Source: Alistipes sp.
GTDB taxonomy: Bacteria > Bacteroidota > Bacteroidia > Bacteroidales > Rikenellaceae
Reading direction: 5' to 3'
Length of the DNA: 64,000 bases
NCBI GenBank assembly: GCA_017437045.1
Contig: JAFSBY010000002.1
Coordinates: 1 to 64,000 of the forward strand
Shown here: positions 54,085-63,447 of the stretch, one piece after another
Position numbering within the stretch: the first letter of the stretch is position 1
Layout of the letters: each line of letters opens with the position of its first letter
Position numbers and translations under genes: made by a program
Notes under the pieces: generated by a model
Database searches by the model: none
What the model was told of the DNA's origin: nothing
What the model saw: the letters and a program-made list of their open reading frames with translations, nothing else

Positions 54085-54115
54085 CAAAGATACATCGAAA
54101 AACCGAACTGACCAA
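54085..54115 (-). promoter_or_regulatory. tRNA-Pro promoter
   Basis: TATCTTTG on the minus strand (complement of 54085-54092) with TTG (complement of 54113-54115) 20 bp upstream, 30 bp ahead of the tRNA. Confidence 0.7.
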
Positions 54116-54132
54116 ATTATTTTGAAACTTTT

Positions 54133-54918
54133 TTACTCTTCTTCGCGTTTTACCCCCTTCTCGGCAATAAAAAAGAGGTCGTAGCAACCCGGCTCATAGT
54201 CCGTAAGTCGATAATCCTCCATCCGAATGGAGGTCGTCGCGTCGGGAGCCTCTTGCAATAGCCGACGGCGATTGCGTCGATTGAGGATGTCGTAAGGCCA
54301 TTGGAGCATCCAACGCGGCAGGCGATGCTGCAGATCCAAAATATCCCAACGCATCAGGCGTTGCACACTGGCACGATTTCGCTCGTAGTAGGCCGTAACG
54401 CGCTCGTTGCCCACAACGCCCATCGGTTCGATCTTGCTGAACCAGACCGAAAGCAGATTTTGTAGCTCCTCGACCCGATATTCGCGGACATGCCACGGAT
54501 TGCGCGTGAGCGACATGGGGGCGTTGGGTGTGGTGAGGATGAGCCGTCCGCCCGGACGCAATACACGGTGTATCTCGCGCACGAAACGCACATCGTCGCG
54601 GATATGCTCGATCACCTGGAAGGTGATGACACAATCGAAACTCTCGTTCGGATAGGGGAGCGGGGGAACGGTCGTCTGGAGAAACTCCACGTTGTCGGGC
54701 AACTCACTACCCTGGATGGCATGGAATTTATCGACCGTCACGTAGCGCGTAGCGTGCGGGGCGATCACCTCAATGCCATAGCCCGAGCCGGTGCCGATCT
54801 CCAGCACATCGCCCGAGATGCGTTTTGCCGCCTCGTGGTAGGCCAGCACGGAGCGCTGATAGACGAAATTGTCCGAGGCCTCGCACGAGACCCGTTCGGC
54901 CGTTTGGATCTTGCTCAT
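54133..54918 (-). CDS. Class I SAM-dependent methyltransferase
   Basis: 261 residues. SAM-binding motif I is DVLEIGTGSGYGIEVIA (residues about 39-55), motif II YVTVDKF, and the later FDCVITFQVIEHIRDD and RPGGRLILTTPN stretches match the Methyltransf_11 type. The substrate is unknown. It starts 3 bp after the S1-domain protein gene, so the two are co-transcribed. The N-terminal part SCEASDNFVYQRSVLAYHEA is probably an accessory substrate-binding helix. Confidence 0.87.
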   Translation of the reverse strand: MSKIQTAERVSCEASDNFVYQRSVLAYHEAAKRISGDVLEIGTGSGYGIEVIAPHATRYVTVDKFHAIQGSELPDNVEFLQTTVPPLPYPNESFDCVITFQVIEHIRDDVRFVREIHRVLRPGGRLILTTPNAPMSLTRNPWHVREYRVEELQNLLSVWFSKIEPMGVVGNERVTAYYERNRASVQRLMRWDILDLQHRLPRWMLQWPYDILNRRNRRRLLQEAPDATTSIRMEDYRLTDYEPGCYDLFFIAEKGVKREEE

Positions 54919-54921
54919 GGA

Positions 54922-55755
54922 CTACAGCATTTTGATGCCCTCTTCGGTCTGCTCGATCTCGCGGCTCTTCAGCAGCACACCCACGCAGCGTTTGAAGACC
55001 TTCTTGCTCATCTGCGTCAGACGTGCCACCTCCTGCGGGTCGCTATTATCGTTGATAGGTAGGAATCCGTCGTGCTTGCGCAACAGGTCGCGCAATACCT
55101 CGACCGAATCCTTCACCTGGGCATAGCCCTGTTGCTGGAGGCTGACGTCGATGCGGCCATCGTCTGTGATGCGGCGTACATAGCCCTTGGCGCGGTCACC
55201 GACACGGATCGGGCGGAAGAGCTGGTTGCGGTAGATCATGCCCCAATGGCGGTTGTTGATGATCACGCGGAAGCCGATCGGGCTCTCGGAGGCGACCAGC
55301 ACATCGACCTCGTCACGTACCTTGACCGAGATGATCTCGTTGTCGATAAAACTCTTGAGTTTGTTTGTCGCTACGCAGCGGCCCGTGATGTTATCCTCGT
55401 AGGCATAGACAATATAGGAGTGTCCGGCCAGGATGCCTCCTTGCTGGTTGCGGTTGGGCAGGAACAGATCCTTGCCCACCAAACCCCAATCGAGGAAGGC
55501 TCCGTGAACGCTCTTATCGACGACGCGCAGGAAGGCCACTTCACCGACTCGGATTGTCGGAGTTTCGGTAGTGGCTACCAGGCGATCCTCCGAATCGTGG
55601 TAAACGAAGACCTCTTTGCTGTCGCCCACGCGATCGGTGAGCGAGGTGTAGCGGTTCGGGAGCAGCACTTCGTTCTGTTCCTCGTCCATCAGGTAAAGAC
55701 CATGTTCGGTGATACGGCTCACCGTCAAAAGGTGTGTGCGTCCGGCTTTGAGCAT
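54922..55755 (-). CDS. S1-domain RNA-binding protein, CvfB-like
   Basis: 277 residues containing several S1-like OB folds and a C-terminal winged-helix-type end (about residues 215-277, [20 protein letters not shown]). The segment [20 protein letters not shown] is the hallmark of CvfB/YitL proteins. In other bacteria CvfB affects virulence gene expression and RNA metabolism. ATG 55755 is chosen because it follows a consensus promoter; the upstream open frame is not supported. It heads an operon with the methyltransferase gene. Confidence 0.88.
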   Translation of the reverse strand: MLKAGRTHLLTVSRITEHGLYLMDEEQNEVLLPNRYTSLTDRVGDSKEVFVYHDSEDRLVATTETPTIRVGEVAFLRVVDKSVHGAFLDWGLVGKDLFLPNRNQQGGILAGHSYIVYAYEDNITGRCVATNKLKSFIDNEIISVKVRDEVDVLVASESPIGFRVIINNRHWGMIYRNQLFRPIRVGDRAKGYVRRITDDGRIDVSLQQQGYAQVKDSVEVLRDLLRKHDGFLPINDNSDPQEVARLTQMSKKVFKRCVGVLLKSREIEQTEEGIKML

Positions 55756-55777
55756 ACTGCGTGTGTTTGATTCTCGG

Positions 55778-55785
55778 CAAAGATA
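55778..55785 (-). promoter_or_regulatory. -7 box for CvfB-like operon
   Basis: TATCTTTG on the minus strand lies 23 bp ahead of ATG 55755; divergent from the uvrA promoter at 55841. Confidence 0.65.
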
Positions 55786-55840
55786 CGCTTTTTTCTTGAA
55801 AAAACGGTCGATGGTGCTTTTTCGTTTCGGTGTTGTGTTG

Positions 55841-55848
55841 TATCTTTG
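55841..55848 (+). promoter_or_regulatory. -7 box for uvrA
   Basis: TATCTTTG lies 57 bp ahead of the uvrA start. The -33 region is not clear. Confidence 0.6.
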
Positions 55849-55904
55849 CATATTCGCCCCGCGTGTAACGTACTAAAACGGGCCCGGAGGCGTTCGTAGA
55901 GCAG

Positions 55905-58754
55905 ATGAAACAAGATTCGATCCATATATTGGGAGCTCGGGTGCACAACCTGAAAAATGTCGATCTGGAGATTCCGCGCCGCAAATTGGTGGTGGTGACG
56001 GGCTTGAGCGGATCGGGGAAATCGTCGCTGGCCTTCGATACGATCTATGCCGAGGGGCAACGACGCTATATGGAGACGCTGTCGGCTTATGCTCGCCATT
56101 TTGTGGGGAGCATGGAGCGTCCCGATGTCGATAAGATCACGGGGCTCAGTCCGGTGGTCGCCATCGAGCAAAAGACGACGAATAAGAATCCGCGTTCGAC
56201 GGTCGGCACGGTGACCGAAATCAACGATTTTCTGCGTCTGCTCTTTGCGCGCGCCTCGCGTGCCTACTCGCCGATTACCGGGGAGCGGATGGTGCACTAT
56301 ACCGAGGAGCGCATTGCGCAGCTGATTCTGGAGAGCTTCGATGGGCGCAAGATTGCCCTGATGGCTCCGGTGGTCAAGGGGCGAAAGGGCCACTACCGCG
56401 AGCTGTTTGAGTCGTTGGCCAAGAAGGGGTATCTCTATGCCCGCATTGATGGCGAGATTCAGGAGTTCCACAGCGGCATGCGGCTGGATCGTTACAAGAC
56501 CCATACGATCGATCTGGTGGTGGATCGCCTGCGGGTGAATGCCGACTCGGCCGACCGCATTGCTACGTCGCTCAAAGAGGCGATGCGGCAAGGTAAAGGA
56601 ACAATGTCGGTCTATGATTATGGGGCTGACGAACAGCGATATTACTCGCTTCACCTCATGTGTCCCTCGACCGGTGTGGCATTTGAAGATCCGGCCCCAC
56701 ACACCTTCTCGTTTAACTCCCCGAAGGGTGCTTGTCCCCATTGCAACGGCTTGGGCGAGGAGGCTGTATTCGACTTGGCGAAGATCATCCCGGATAGCAG
56801 TAAATCCATTCGGGAGGGGGCAATCGATCCGCTCGGTAAGTATCGCAACAACATGACCTTTGCCATGTTGGAGATGATCGGCCACCGCTATGATTTTACG
56901 CTCGATGACCCCATTGAGACCCTCTCGCAGACCGCTTTACACGTGGTGCTCTATGGCGATGCGGAGCCTTTGACGGTCGATTTGAGCCGCTTTAGTGCTC
57001 CGGCCGGCGGGGTGCAGTTCCTGCAATGGGAGGGCGTTGCGGGTTGCATCGAACGGTTGGAGGAGGATGATACGAAGCGCGGGCAGAAGTGGCGCGAGCA
57101 ATTTTTGATCCATCAGAAGTGTACGGCTTGTGGTGGTTCACGCTTGAATGCCGAGGCGTTGCATTTCCGAATTGGCGATAAGAATATAGCTGATCTTTCG
57201 GCACTTTCGATTGCCGACTTCGCGCAATGGATGAACACGATCGAAGCGCACATGGATGCCAAGGAGCAGCAGATAGCCCGCGAAATTGTCAAAGAGATCC
57301 GCGAGCGCGTGCACTTTCTGCTCGATGTGGGATTGGGTTACCTGTCGTTGGATCGTGCGTCGCGCACGTTGTCGGGTGGTGAGAGCCAACGTATCCGTTT
57401 AGCCACGCAGATCGGCTCGAAGCTGGTCAATGTGCTCTATATCCTCGATGAGCCCTCAATCGGGCTGCATCAACGCGACAATCAGCGGTTGATTCGCAGC
57501 TTGAGCAACCTGCGCGATGCCGGGAACTCGGTCATCGTGGTCGAGCACGATGAGGAGATGATGCGGGCAGCCGATTTTATTGTCGATGTTGGTCCGCGTG
57601 CCGGTCGCAAGGGTGGTTACATCATGGCTGCCGGCAGCTTTGAGGAGGTTCTGCAGGCCGAGAGCATCACGGCCGACTACCTAACCGGCCGTCGCAAGAT
57701 CGAGATTCCGACGACGTTGCGTGCGGGCAATGGGGCTGAGATTCGGTTGCGTGGTGCTCGGGGCAACAACCTCAAGGGGATTGATGTGGCCTTTCCGCTC
57801 GGGAAACTGATCTGTGTGACAGGTGTGAGCGGCTCGGGTAAATCGACCCTGATCAATGAGACATTGCGTCCGATCTTGAGCCGCAAACTCTACCGTTCGT
57901 TTGATCGGCCGTTGCCGTACGATTCGATTGAGGGCATTGAGGGGGTCGATAAGCTCGTGGTGGTCGATCAATCGCCCATTGGGCGCACGCCGCGCAGCAA
58001 TCCGGCCACCTATGCCAACATCTTTGGCGATATTCGCAAACTCTTTGAGAAGACCCCCGATGCGCAGATTCGCGGTTTCAAGGCGGGACATTTTTCCTTC
58101 AATGTGCGTGGAGGTCGTTGCGAGGCGTGTCGCGGTGCCGGTGTGCAGACCATCGAGATGAATTTCCTGCCCGATGTCTATGTCCGTTGCAAGAGCTGCG
58201 GAGGCAATCGTTACACGCGCGAGACGCTTGAGGTGCGGTATAAGGGCAAGACGATCAACGACGTGCTGAATATGACGGTCAATATGGCTGTCGAGTTTTT
58301 CGAGTCGATCCCCTCCATTTATCAAAAACTGAAGGCCATTCAGGATGTCGGTCTGGGCTATTTGACCCTGGGGCAACCCTGTACAACCCTCTCGGGTGGC
58401 GAAAGCCAGCGCATCAAACTCTCCTCGGAGTTGGCCAAGACGGATACGGGACGCACGCTCTATATCTTGGATGAGCCGACGACGGGTCTGCACTTTGAGG
58501 ATGTGCGGTTGCTGCTCGATGTGCTCAATAAGCTGGTCGATCGAGGCAATACGGTGATTGTTATCGAGCATAACCTGGATGTGATCAAGGTGGCCGACCA
58601 CCTGATCGACATCGGCCCGGAGGGGGGAGCTGCGGGCGGAAATGTGGTCGCTACGGGTACACCCGCAGAGGTGGCAGCCTGCGAGGAGAGCTATACGGGA
58701 CATTTCCTGCGCCCTCTTTTGGCAGCGCAGGAGCAAAAAAATATTACCAAATAG
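55905..58754 (+). CDS. uvrA: Excinuclease ABC subunit UvrA
   Basis: Recognises DNA damage with UvrB in nucleotide excision repair. 949 residues with two ABC ATPase units: Walker [13 protein letters not shown] (about 33-44) and [12 protein letters not shown] (about 640), the ABC signatures [17 protein letters not shown] and [18 protein letters not shown], and Walker B motifs [10 protein letters not shown] and [10 protein letters not shown]. Zinc knuckles occur in [19 protein letters not shown], and CEACRGAGV with CKSCGGNRY. Length and order are normal. It has its own promoter and divergent neighbours. Confidence 0.98.
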   Translation: MKQDSIHILGARVHNLKNVDLEIPRRKLVVVTGLSGSGKSSLAFDTIYAEGQRRYMETLSAYARHFVGSMERPDVDKITGLSPVVAIEQKTTNKNPRSTVGTVTEINDFLRLLFARASRAYSPITGERMVHYTEERIAQLILESFDGRKIALMAPVVKGRKGHYRELFESLAKKGYLYARIDGEIQEFHSGMRLDRYKTHTIDLVVDRLRVNADSADRIATSLKEAMRQGKGTMSVYDYGADEQRYYSLHLMCPSTGVAFEDPAPHTFSFNSPKGACPHCNGLGEEAVFDLAKIIPDSSKSIREGAIDPLGKYRNNMTFAMLEMIGHRYDFTLDDPIETLSQTALHVVLYGDAEPLTVDLSRFSAPAGGVQFLQWEGVAGCIERLEEDDTKRGQKWREQFLIHQKCTACGGSRLNAEALHFRIGDKNIADLSALSIADFAQWMNTIEAHMDAKEQQIAREIVKEIRERVHFLLDVGLGYLSLDRASRTLSGGESQRIRLATQIGSKLVNVLYILDEPSIGLHQRDNQRLIRSLSNLRDAGNSVIVVEHDEEMMRAADFIVDVGPRAGRKGGYIMAAGSFEEVLQAESITADYLTGRRKIEIPTTLRAGNGAEIRLRGARGNNLKGIDVAFPLGKLICVTGVSGSGKSTLINETLRPILSRKLYRSFDRPLPYDSIEGIEGVDKLVVVDQSPIGRTPRSNPATYANIFGDIRKLFEKTPDAQIRGFKAGHFSFNVRGGRCEACRGAGVQTIEMNFLPDVYVRCKSCGGNRYTRETLEVRYKGKTINDVLNMTVNMAVEFFESIPSIYQKLKAIQDVGLGYLTLGQPCTTLSGGESQRIKLSSELAKTDTGRTLYILDEPTTGLHFEDVRLLLDVLNKLVDRGNTVIVIEHNLDVIKVADHLIDIGPEGGAAGGNVVATGTPAEVAACEESYTGHFLRPLLAAQEQKNITK

Positions 58755-58777
58755 TTACCAAAGCGTTAAAAAAAAGT

Positions 58778-58785
58778 TATCTTTG
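58778..58785 (+). promoter_or_regulatory. -7 box for Na/Pi cotransporter
   Basis: TATCTTTG between the uvrA stop and ATG 58876, giving a leader of about 85 nt. -33 TTA only partly matches. Confidence 0.55.
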
Positions 58786-58875
58786 TGGAAAGGGGTTGCA
58801 AGGCGTGAGTGAATGGACTACTTTTGCTTGCGAAAAGATCCACATGGACGATAATTTTCACAATTCAAAATAAGT

Positions 58876-60582
58876 ATGGTTTTACAAATTTGTACGCTCT
58901 TAGGTGCCCTCGGCATGTTCCTCTACGGAATGACCATGATGAGCAACGGCCTTCAGAAGGCGGCCGGTAATCGCCTTCGCAACTTCTTGGCCGCGATGAC
59001 CTCCAACTCATTTAAGCGTGTGACGACCGGTTTGGGTATTACGGCCGTGATTCAGTCGTCGAGTGCCACGACCGTGATGGTGGTCGGTTTCGTGAATGCT
59101 GGTCTGCTGACGCTGACGCAGGCCGTTGGTGTGATCATGGGTGCCAATATCGGTACGACGGTGACCGCCTGGATGGTCTCGCTGCTCGGATTTAAGGCCG
59201 ATATCTCGATTTTGGCGGTGCCCCTCATGGCTGTCGGTTTTATCTTGAGCCTGGCTAAGAAGGAGCAGTATAAACACATGAGCGAATTGGTCATTGGCTT
59301 TGCGTTGCTCTTCTTGGGCCTCTCGCTCATGAAGGCCTCGGTGCCCGATTTGGATGAAAATTCGGTAGCTTTTATCCAGCAGTGGACAGGTTATAAGTTC
59401 TGGTCGGTGCTGATCTTTCTGGTTTTCGGTACGGTGCTGACTCTCGTGCTGCAATCGTCGAGTGCTACGATGGCTTTGACGTTGATTATGCTCAGCGTGG
59501 GATGGATTCCCTTCCCGATGGCTGCAGCCATGGTGTTGGGTGAGAATATCGGTACGACCATTACGGCCAATATCGCTGCCTCGATCGGTAATCCGAATGC
59601 CCGCCGAGCCGCTTTGGCGCACACGCTCTTCAATGTCTTTGGTGTGATTTGGGCCTTGATTCTCTTTACCCCCTTCCTGAATTTGGTCGGCCTGCTGATT
59701 GAGTGGTTGGGGTATCCCAACCCGATGACGATCGACTATTCCGGTGGTATCGTGGAGGGTAGCAACGAATCGACTGCGGCACTGTATGGTGTTTCGATGT
59801 TGCACACGCTCTTCAATGTGATCAATACCTGTATCTTGGTCGGCTTCACGCCGCTGATCGTGAAGGCTGTAACGGCTGCCATCAAGTCCAAGCCGAAGGA
59901 TCAGGAGGAGGAGAAGGTTAAGCTCAAGTTTATCAGTGCCGGTCCGCTGGGTACGCCCGAGTTGGCCATGACGCAGGCCAAGAACGAGATCGTACACTTT
60001 GCACAAATCTCGCGCAATGGCTTGGGGTATATCAAGCAGGCGGTACATGCCACCAACGAGGAGGAGTTTGAACTCTATCGCAAGAAGCTGGTCAAGTATG
60101 AGGAGATCTCGGATCGCATCGAGTATGAGATTGCGACCTTCCTGAACGCCCTGCCGCAGGAGGATATCAGCGAGCACACCCAGAAGCAGGTGAAGGCGAT
60201 GTATAAGATCATCAACGAGCTGGAGAGCTTGGGTGACTCGGGCGAGGCGATCAGCCGTATCCTTTCGCGCCGCAACATCCACGGCAAACGCTTCACGGAT
60301 AAGAATGTGGAGAAGATCGACTCGATGATCGAATTGGTGGATAAGGCCTATGAGGTGATGATCGAGAACCTTGCGACGAAGGAGTTTACGCAGGCCGATC
60401 TGCGCCGTGCAGTCGATTGTGAGATCGAGATCAACAACATGCGCACTCTGCTACGTGAGGAGGAGATCCTCAAGATCGAGCAGAACGAGTCGAACTACCC
60501 GAGCAGCGTTTATTATATCGACGTGATTGCCGAGTTCGAGCGCATGGGCGACTATATCATCAATGTCTCGGAGGCGTTGTAA
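58876..60582 (+). CDS. Na+/phosphate cotransporter family protein
   Basis: Probably takes up phosphate with sodium. 568 residues: about eight membrane helices with the duplicated signature QSSSATTVMVVG (near 61) and QSSSATMALTLIM (near 192), each followed by a GxNIGTT motif. The C-terminal 210 residues are cytoplasmic and PhoU-like (KYEEISDRIEYEIATFLNAL). The combination is the usual NptA/YjbB-type arrangement with regulatory domain. The substrate could also be another anion. It ends at a strong terminator. Confidence 0.92.
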   Translation: MVLQICTLLGALGMFLYGMTMMSNGLQKAAGNRLRNFLAAMTSNSFKRVTTGLGITAVIQSSSATTVMVVGFVNAGLLTLTQAVGVIMGANIGTTVTAWMVSLLGFKADISILAVPLMAVGFILSLAKKEQYKHMSELVIGFALLFLGLSLMKASVPDLDENSVAFIQQWTGYKFWSVLIFLVFGTVLTLVLQSSSATMALTLIMLSVGWIPFPMAAAMVLGENIGTTITANIAASIGNPNARRAALAHTLFNVFGVIWALILFTPFLNLVGLLIEWLGYPNPMTIDYSGGIVEGSNESTAALYGVSMLHTLFNVINTCILVGFTPLIVKAVTAAIKSKPKDQEEEKVKLKFISAGPLGTPELAMTQAKNEIVHFAQISRNGLGYIKQAVHATNEEEFELYRKKLVKYEEISDRIEYEIATFLNALPQEDISEHTQKQVKAMYKIINELESLGDSGEAISRILSRRNIHGKRFTDKNVEKIDSMIELVDKAYEVMIENLATKEFTQADLRRAVDCEIEINNMRTLLREEEILKIEQNESNYPSSVYYIDVIAEFERMGDYIINVSEAL

Positions 60583-60626
60583 AAACGCTGGTTACACACA
60601 CGGGAATCCGTCTGCGACTTTCCGCC

Positions 60627-60668
60627 AAAAGGACTGTTCAACGTGCTGGTTGAGCAGTCCTTTTTTTT
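60627..60668 (+). terminator. Terminator after Na/Pi gene
   Basis: AAAAGGACTG and its partner CAGTCCTTTT flank a TTCAAC/GGTTGA inner pair, followed by an eight-base T run. Directly precedes the convergent nitroreductase stop. Confidence 0.85.
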
Positions 60669-60671
60669 GTT

Positions 60672-61280
60672 TTATCGGTAGATAGCCCTCCGCGTCTCGA
60701 TAGGAGAGAGTTGTGGATGGGGCGCAGGGAGTTGGTCGATGGATCCAAAGGGCATCTGCGCCACCAGGCGCCAGGTGGGGTGAAGGCTCCATTGGCGGGC
60801 TACTCGCTCCTCAATCAGAGGATTGTAGTGTTGCAGGGAGGCACCCAGACCGGCCTCTTCCAGCAGTGTCCAGAGTGCGAGTTGGTGCATGGCCGAGGTG
60901 TGCTCGGCATAGTGCTCCATCTGATCAGCATAGGTGGCATACGTGCGTTTTGCGGCATCAATCACGGCCATATCTTCGTAAAAGAGCAGGGTCCCCCAGC
61001 CGGCAGCAAAGCTCGTTTCGACCTTCTCGCGCGAATTTTCAAAGGCCTCGGGCGGCAGAAGGGCGTGCAGAGCCTCCAAAACCAGCTTCCAAAGGGTTTT
61101 ATGATGTGCTCCGAAGAGGATGACGATGCGTGTGGACTGGGTGTTAAAGGCCGAAGGCATGGTGCGAAGGGTTGCATCGACCAACTCGATCACCCGATCC
61201 TCGGAGATCGGGCGATTCGGGCCCAGTCGATAACAGCTGCGGCGATTGGCTACCGCCTCAAGAAAACTGCGTTGTTGCAT
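60672..61280 (-). CDS. Nitroreductase family protein
   Basis: 202 residues with the FMN-binding nitroreductase fold. ANRRSCYRLGPNRPI (residues about 10-25) carries the Arg pair that contacts FMN phosphate, and FNTQSTRIVIL and WTLLEEAGLGASLQHYNPLIEE match the HBN/Frm2-like subgroup. Substrate is unknown; it may reduce nitroaromatics or similar oxidants. The start codon lies just after a minus-strand terminator hairpin (61284-61316), which is an unusual place for an initiation site. Confidence 0.88.
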   Translation of the reverse strand: MQQRSFLEAVANRRSCYRLGPNRPISEDRVIELVDATLRTMPSAFNTQSTRIVILFGAHHKTLWKLVLEALHALLPPEAFENSREKVETSFAAGWGTLLFYEDMAVIDAAKRTYATYADQMEHYAEHTSAMHQLALWTLLEEAGLGASLQHYNPLIEERVARQWSLHPTWRLVAQMPFGSIDQLPAPHPQLSPIETRRAIYR

Positions 61281-61283
61281 AAC

Positions 61284-61316
61284 AAAAGGGGTTGGTCTGA
61301 ATAAACAACCAACCCC
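61284..61316 (-). terminator. Terminator hairpin abutting nitroreductase start
   Basis: On the minus strand AGGGGTTGGT and ACCAACCCCT form a 10-bp stem followed by TTTTG, 4 bp before the nitroreductase ATG. It probably terminates the outer-membrane-protein gene upstream, but might also affect initiation of the nitroreductase. Confidence 0.7.
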
Positions 61317-61365
61317 TGATGCAAATTTTTGGCCAAAATAGAAAAAATCCCTGCCTGTCGGCCTG

Positions 61366-62100
61366 TTAGGGACGATTGATCTGCCAAGCCACGCCCATGC
61401 TGACAGCCCAACTGCGCGATGGAGCCTTGAGGTCGATGTTGGCCGCTACATCGAGCTGCAATCTTTCGCAGAGCATGTAGTTGATGCCCCAATCGGCAAA
61501 ATAGGCGTTTTCGCCTGCATGGAAATAGTTGTAATTCTCGACAAAACAGCCCAGTCGATCGGTTAAACTGATCCCCAGACAGAGGGCTACAAAGGCCGTG
61601 GGACGCTTTTGGATATCGCTCCACTCGGCTCCGACGTTGTACCCTAAACTCAATCGGTCTGATAGCGGATTCTCGAAAAGCAGGTAGAGCGAAGGGGCAA
61701 ACTTATCGACCTTGATCTCGTCGCTCATCGTGCCGGGAATGGGGCATTGCGCCAGCACAGAGATAGCCGGAATGGCACCTTGACCCTCGAAAAGGGCGAT
61801 CTTGGTACCGAGGTTGAGCCCTGTGAAGTAACACTCCTTATCCTGCAGATAGTAATCCCCACCCAGGCGTAACTCAAAGCCCTTCAGAACGCCATAGCGG
61901 AAGAGCGTGTTGCTGAAGGTGAACGATTCGCCCTCGTCGCCGCCATCGTATTGCAAACCTTGCTCGAGTTGAAAGACACCTCGGCTTACCGTAGCAGGTC
62001 CGGTCGATGCACCGGGGCGATCGGCCGTGAACGACTCTTGAGCTGCCGCGGGTAGGGTAGTGCCGAGAAGCAGTAAGAGGATCCATCTTAAATTTTTCAT
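61366..62100 (-). CDS. Outer-membrane transporter-like protein (PF13557 type)
   Basis: 244 residues with a signal peptide ending near PAAAQ. The mature part starts ESFTADRPGASTGPATVSRGVFQLEQGLQY, a pattern seen in the family described as phenol-degradation MetA-like outer-membrane proteins (PF13557). Alternating strands and the final segment GVAWQINRP fit a beta-barrel. Its cargo is not known. The family name is historical and does not imply phenol use here. Confidence 0.78.
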   Translation of the reverse strand: MKNLRWILLLLLGTTLPAAAQESFTADRPGASTGPATVSRGVFQLEQGLQYDGGDEGESFTFSNTLFRYGVLKGFELRLGGDYYLQDKECYFTGLNLGTKIALFEGQGAIPAISVLAQCPIPGTMSDEIKVDKFAPSLYLLFENPLSDRLSLGYNVGAEWSDIQKRPTAFVALCLGISLTDRLGCFVENYNYFHAGENAYFADWGINYMLCERLQLDVAANIDLKAPSRSWAVSMGVAWQINRP

Positions 62101-62423
62101 ATCAAAATGGTGTGTAAGTGATTATTTCGTAACCGAGCGAATGGGGCAAATGGATTTATAAGAACAAAGTAACAAAAATTTACGTGTTATTCCAAGAAAT
62201 CGAGCAATCTATCAACGCGGTAAATCATTATTTCCGGACGAATAGGGGATGGATTTCTGAGGATTTCGGTTGGCTCGATCGGCCTGCCGACTATCGCAGG
62301 CGGTCTGTGATCTCATCGCATGATAGGGTTCACCCTCTTAAAAAGAGCCACTCGGAACCTCTTGATTCGTGTCGGGGAAAAGAGTTTTTTTATCAAAAAT
62401 TTGGAGAATTGATTTTTTCGCCT

Positions 62424-62431
62424 TATCTTTG
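62424..62431 (+). promoter_or_regulatory. -7 box for tRNA-Gly region
   Basis: TATCTTTG with a TTG about 20 bp upstream at 62401-62403. It precedes both the partial tRNA-Gly copy and the complete tRNA. Confidence 0.6.
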
Positions 62432-62457
62432 CACTCGCATTTGAGAAAAATGCTTTT

Positions 62458-62494
62458 GCGGAAATAGCTCAGGAAAGTAGAGCACAACCTTGCC
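62458..62494 (+). pseudogene. Partial tRNA-Gly 5' half
   Basis: GCGGAAATAGCTCAG matches the 5' end of the intact tRNA-Gly, and AGTAGAGCACAACCTTGCC continues to the anticodon with only a D-loop difference. Then the similarity stops. The downstream piece CCAACCTTGGCAAGG (62518-62532) is an inverted echo of the anticodon arm. CACATCCAACC and GGTTAGGATGTG form a further hairpin between the two copies. Confidence 0.85.
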
Positions 62495-62566
62495 CCAAAG
62501 GAAAATAAACACATCCAACCTTGGCAAGGGGAGAGAAGCAAAGCAACGGTTAGGATGTGATTTTTT

Positions 62567-62639
62567 GCGGAAATAGCTCAGTTGGTAGAGCACAACCTTG
62601 CCAAGGTTGGGGTCGCGAGTTCGAGTCTCGTTTTCCGCT
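62567..62639 (+). tRNA. tRNA-Gly(GCC)
   Basis: Begins GCGGAAATAGCTCAGTTGG, anticodon loop TTGCCAA giving GCC, T-arm GAGTTCGAGTCTC and 3' end TTTTCCGC with discriminator T. CCA is not encoded. It marks the boundary of an accessory segment, a common position for integration. Confidence 0.97.
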
Positions 62640-62672
62640 CAAAGTCCAAAAGTTTTGAGGACAAAATCAAGC

Positions 62673-62706
62673 AAAACCCTTTGAAATATCGTTTCAGAGG
62701 GTTTTT
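62673..62706 (+). terminator. tRNA-Gly terminator
   Basis: AAACCCTTTGAAA and TTTCAGAGGGTTT pair with an ATATCG loop, followed by a TTTT run. Lies 34 bp beyond the tRNA. Confidence 0.85.
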
Positions 62707-62915
62707 CATTTGTTGTCGCTCGGTATCGCTCCGACTTCGTGGAGCCCCTACTCGACATAGCTAGAACCTCGAAGTGTCCCTCCGAATATCCATCGTGAAA
62801 ACAAGGGACACTTACTCCGAAATGAGGGGACACTTTGGACTTTGGGGCAAATTTATTTGACCATCAGTAAACTTTTCAGGCTGACAGTTGCCTACACTTT
62901 CTAAAAAACAGTCAG

Positions 62916-63365
62916 ATGAAAAGTACATTCAGAATCCTATTCTATGCAAAGTGGATGGCTCGTGCTGACAAGGCGGCTCTGTTGGCATTTTTGGAGCGTT
63001 GGTTTGACTCCGAGTGTGAGTTTGAGGTGCGCTTTGCGGTGGTTGTGGCGATGTGTTATTTCCTTAACGAGGAGTGGCTTGACAAGGTTTTTGAGCGCAT
63101 CAACAGGCTCAATTTCGACCGCATAAAGTCAAAATATAAAACCATCAAAGTCAAACCAAAAGAGGCGCAACAAGGCACTGTGCAGGGCGCGGAGCCGTAC
63201 TATGTGCGAATGGGTGTTGCGTGGCTGTTGGCGACTGCATTGGCGAAGTTCCCTGACCAAACAAGGGCCTTTGTCCGCTCGTCAAACCTGCCTGCTGATG
63301 TAGTAAAACTCTATGTCCGCAAGGCCCGCGAGTCGTTCCGCACACGCACGGTCGAGGCGGTGTGA
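62916..63365 (+). pseudogene. Truncated AlkD-like DNA alkylation repair protein
   Basis: 149 residues. The frame from ERWFDSECEFEVRFAVVVAM through AEPYYVRMGVAWLLATALA and KFPDQTRAFVRSS to KARESFRT matches the C-terminal HEAT-repeat half of DNA alkylation repair proteins (PF08713 type). The N-terminal half of about 100 residues, with the DNA-binding part, is missing, and the first 20 residues seem to be read from unrelated sequence. It is probably a decayed fragment. It lies beyond tRNA-Gly in an accessory segment. The gap 62707-62915 contains several GTGTCCC/GGGACAC inverted repeats and no gene. Confidence 0.65.
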
Positions 63366-63447
63366 TCTATTAAACACACAAAGTTATAATCGTGATAACA
63401 TGTTTATCCTCTTGAAATAACGATTACAACTTTGTGTTACGAAGGCT

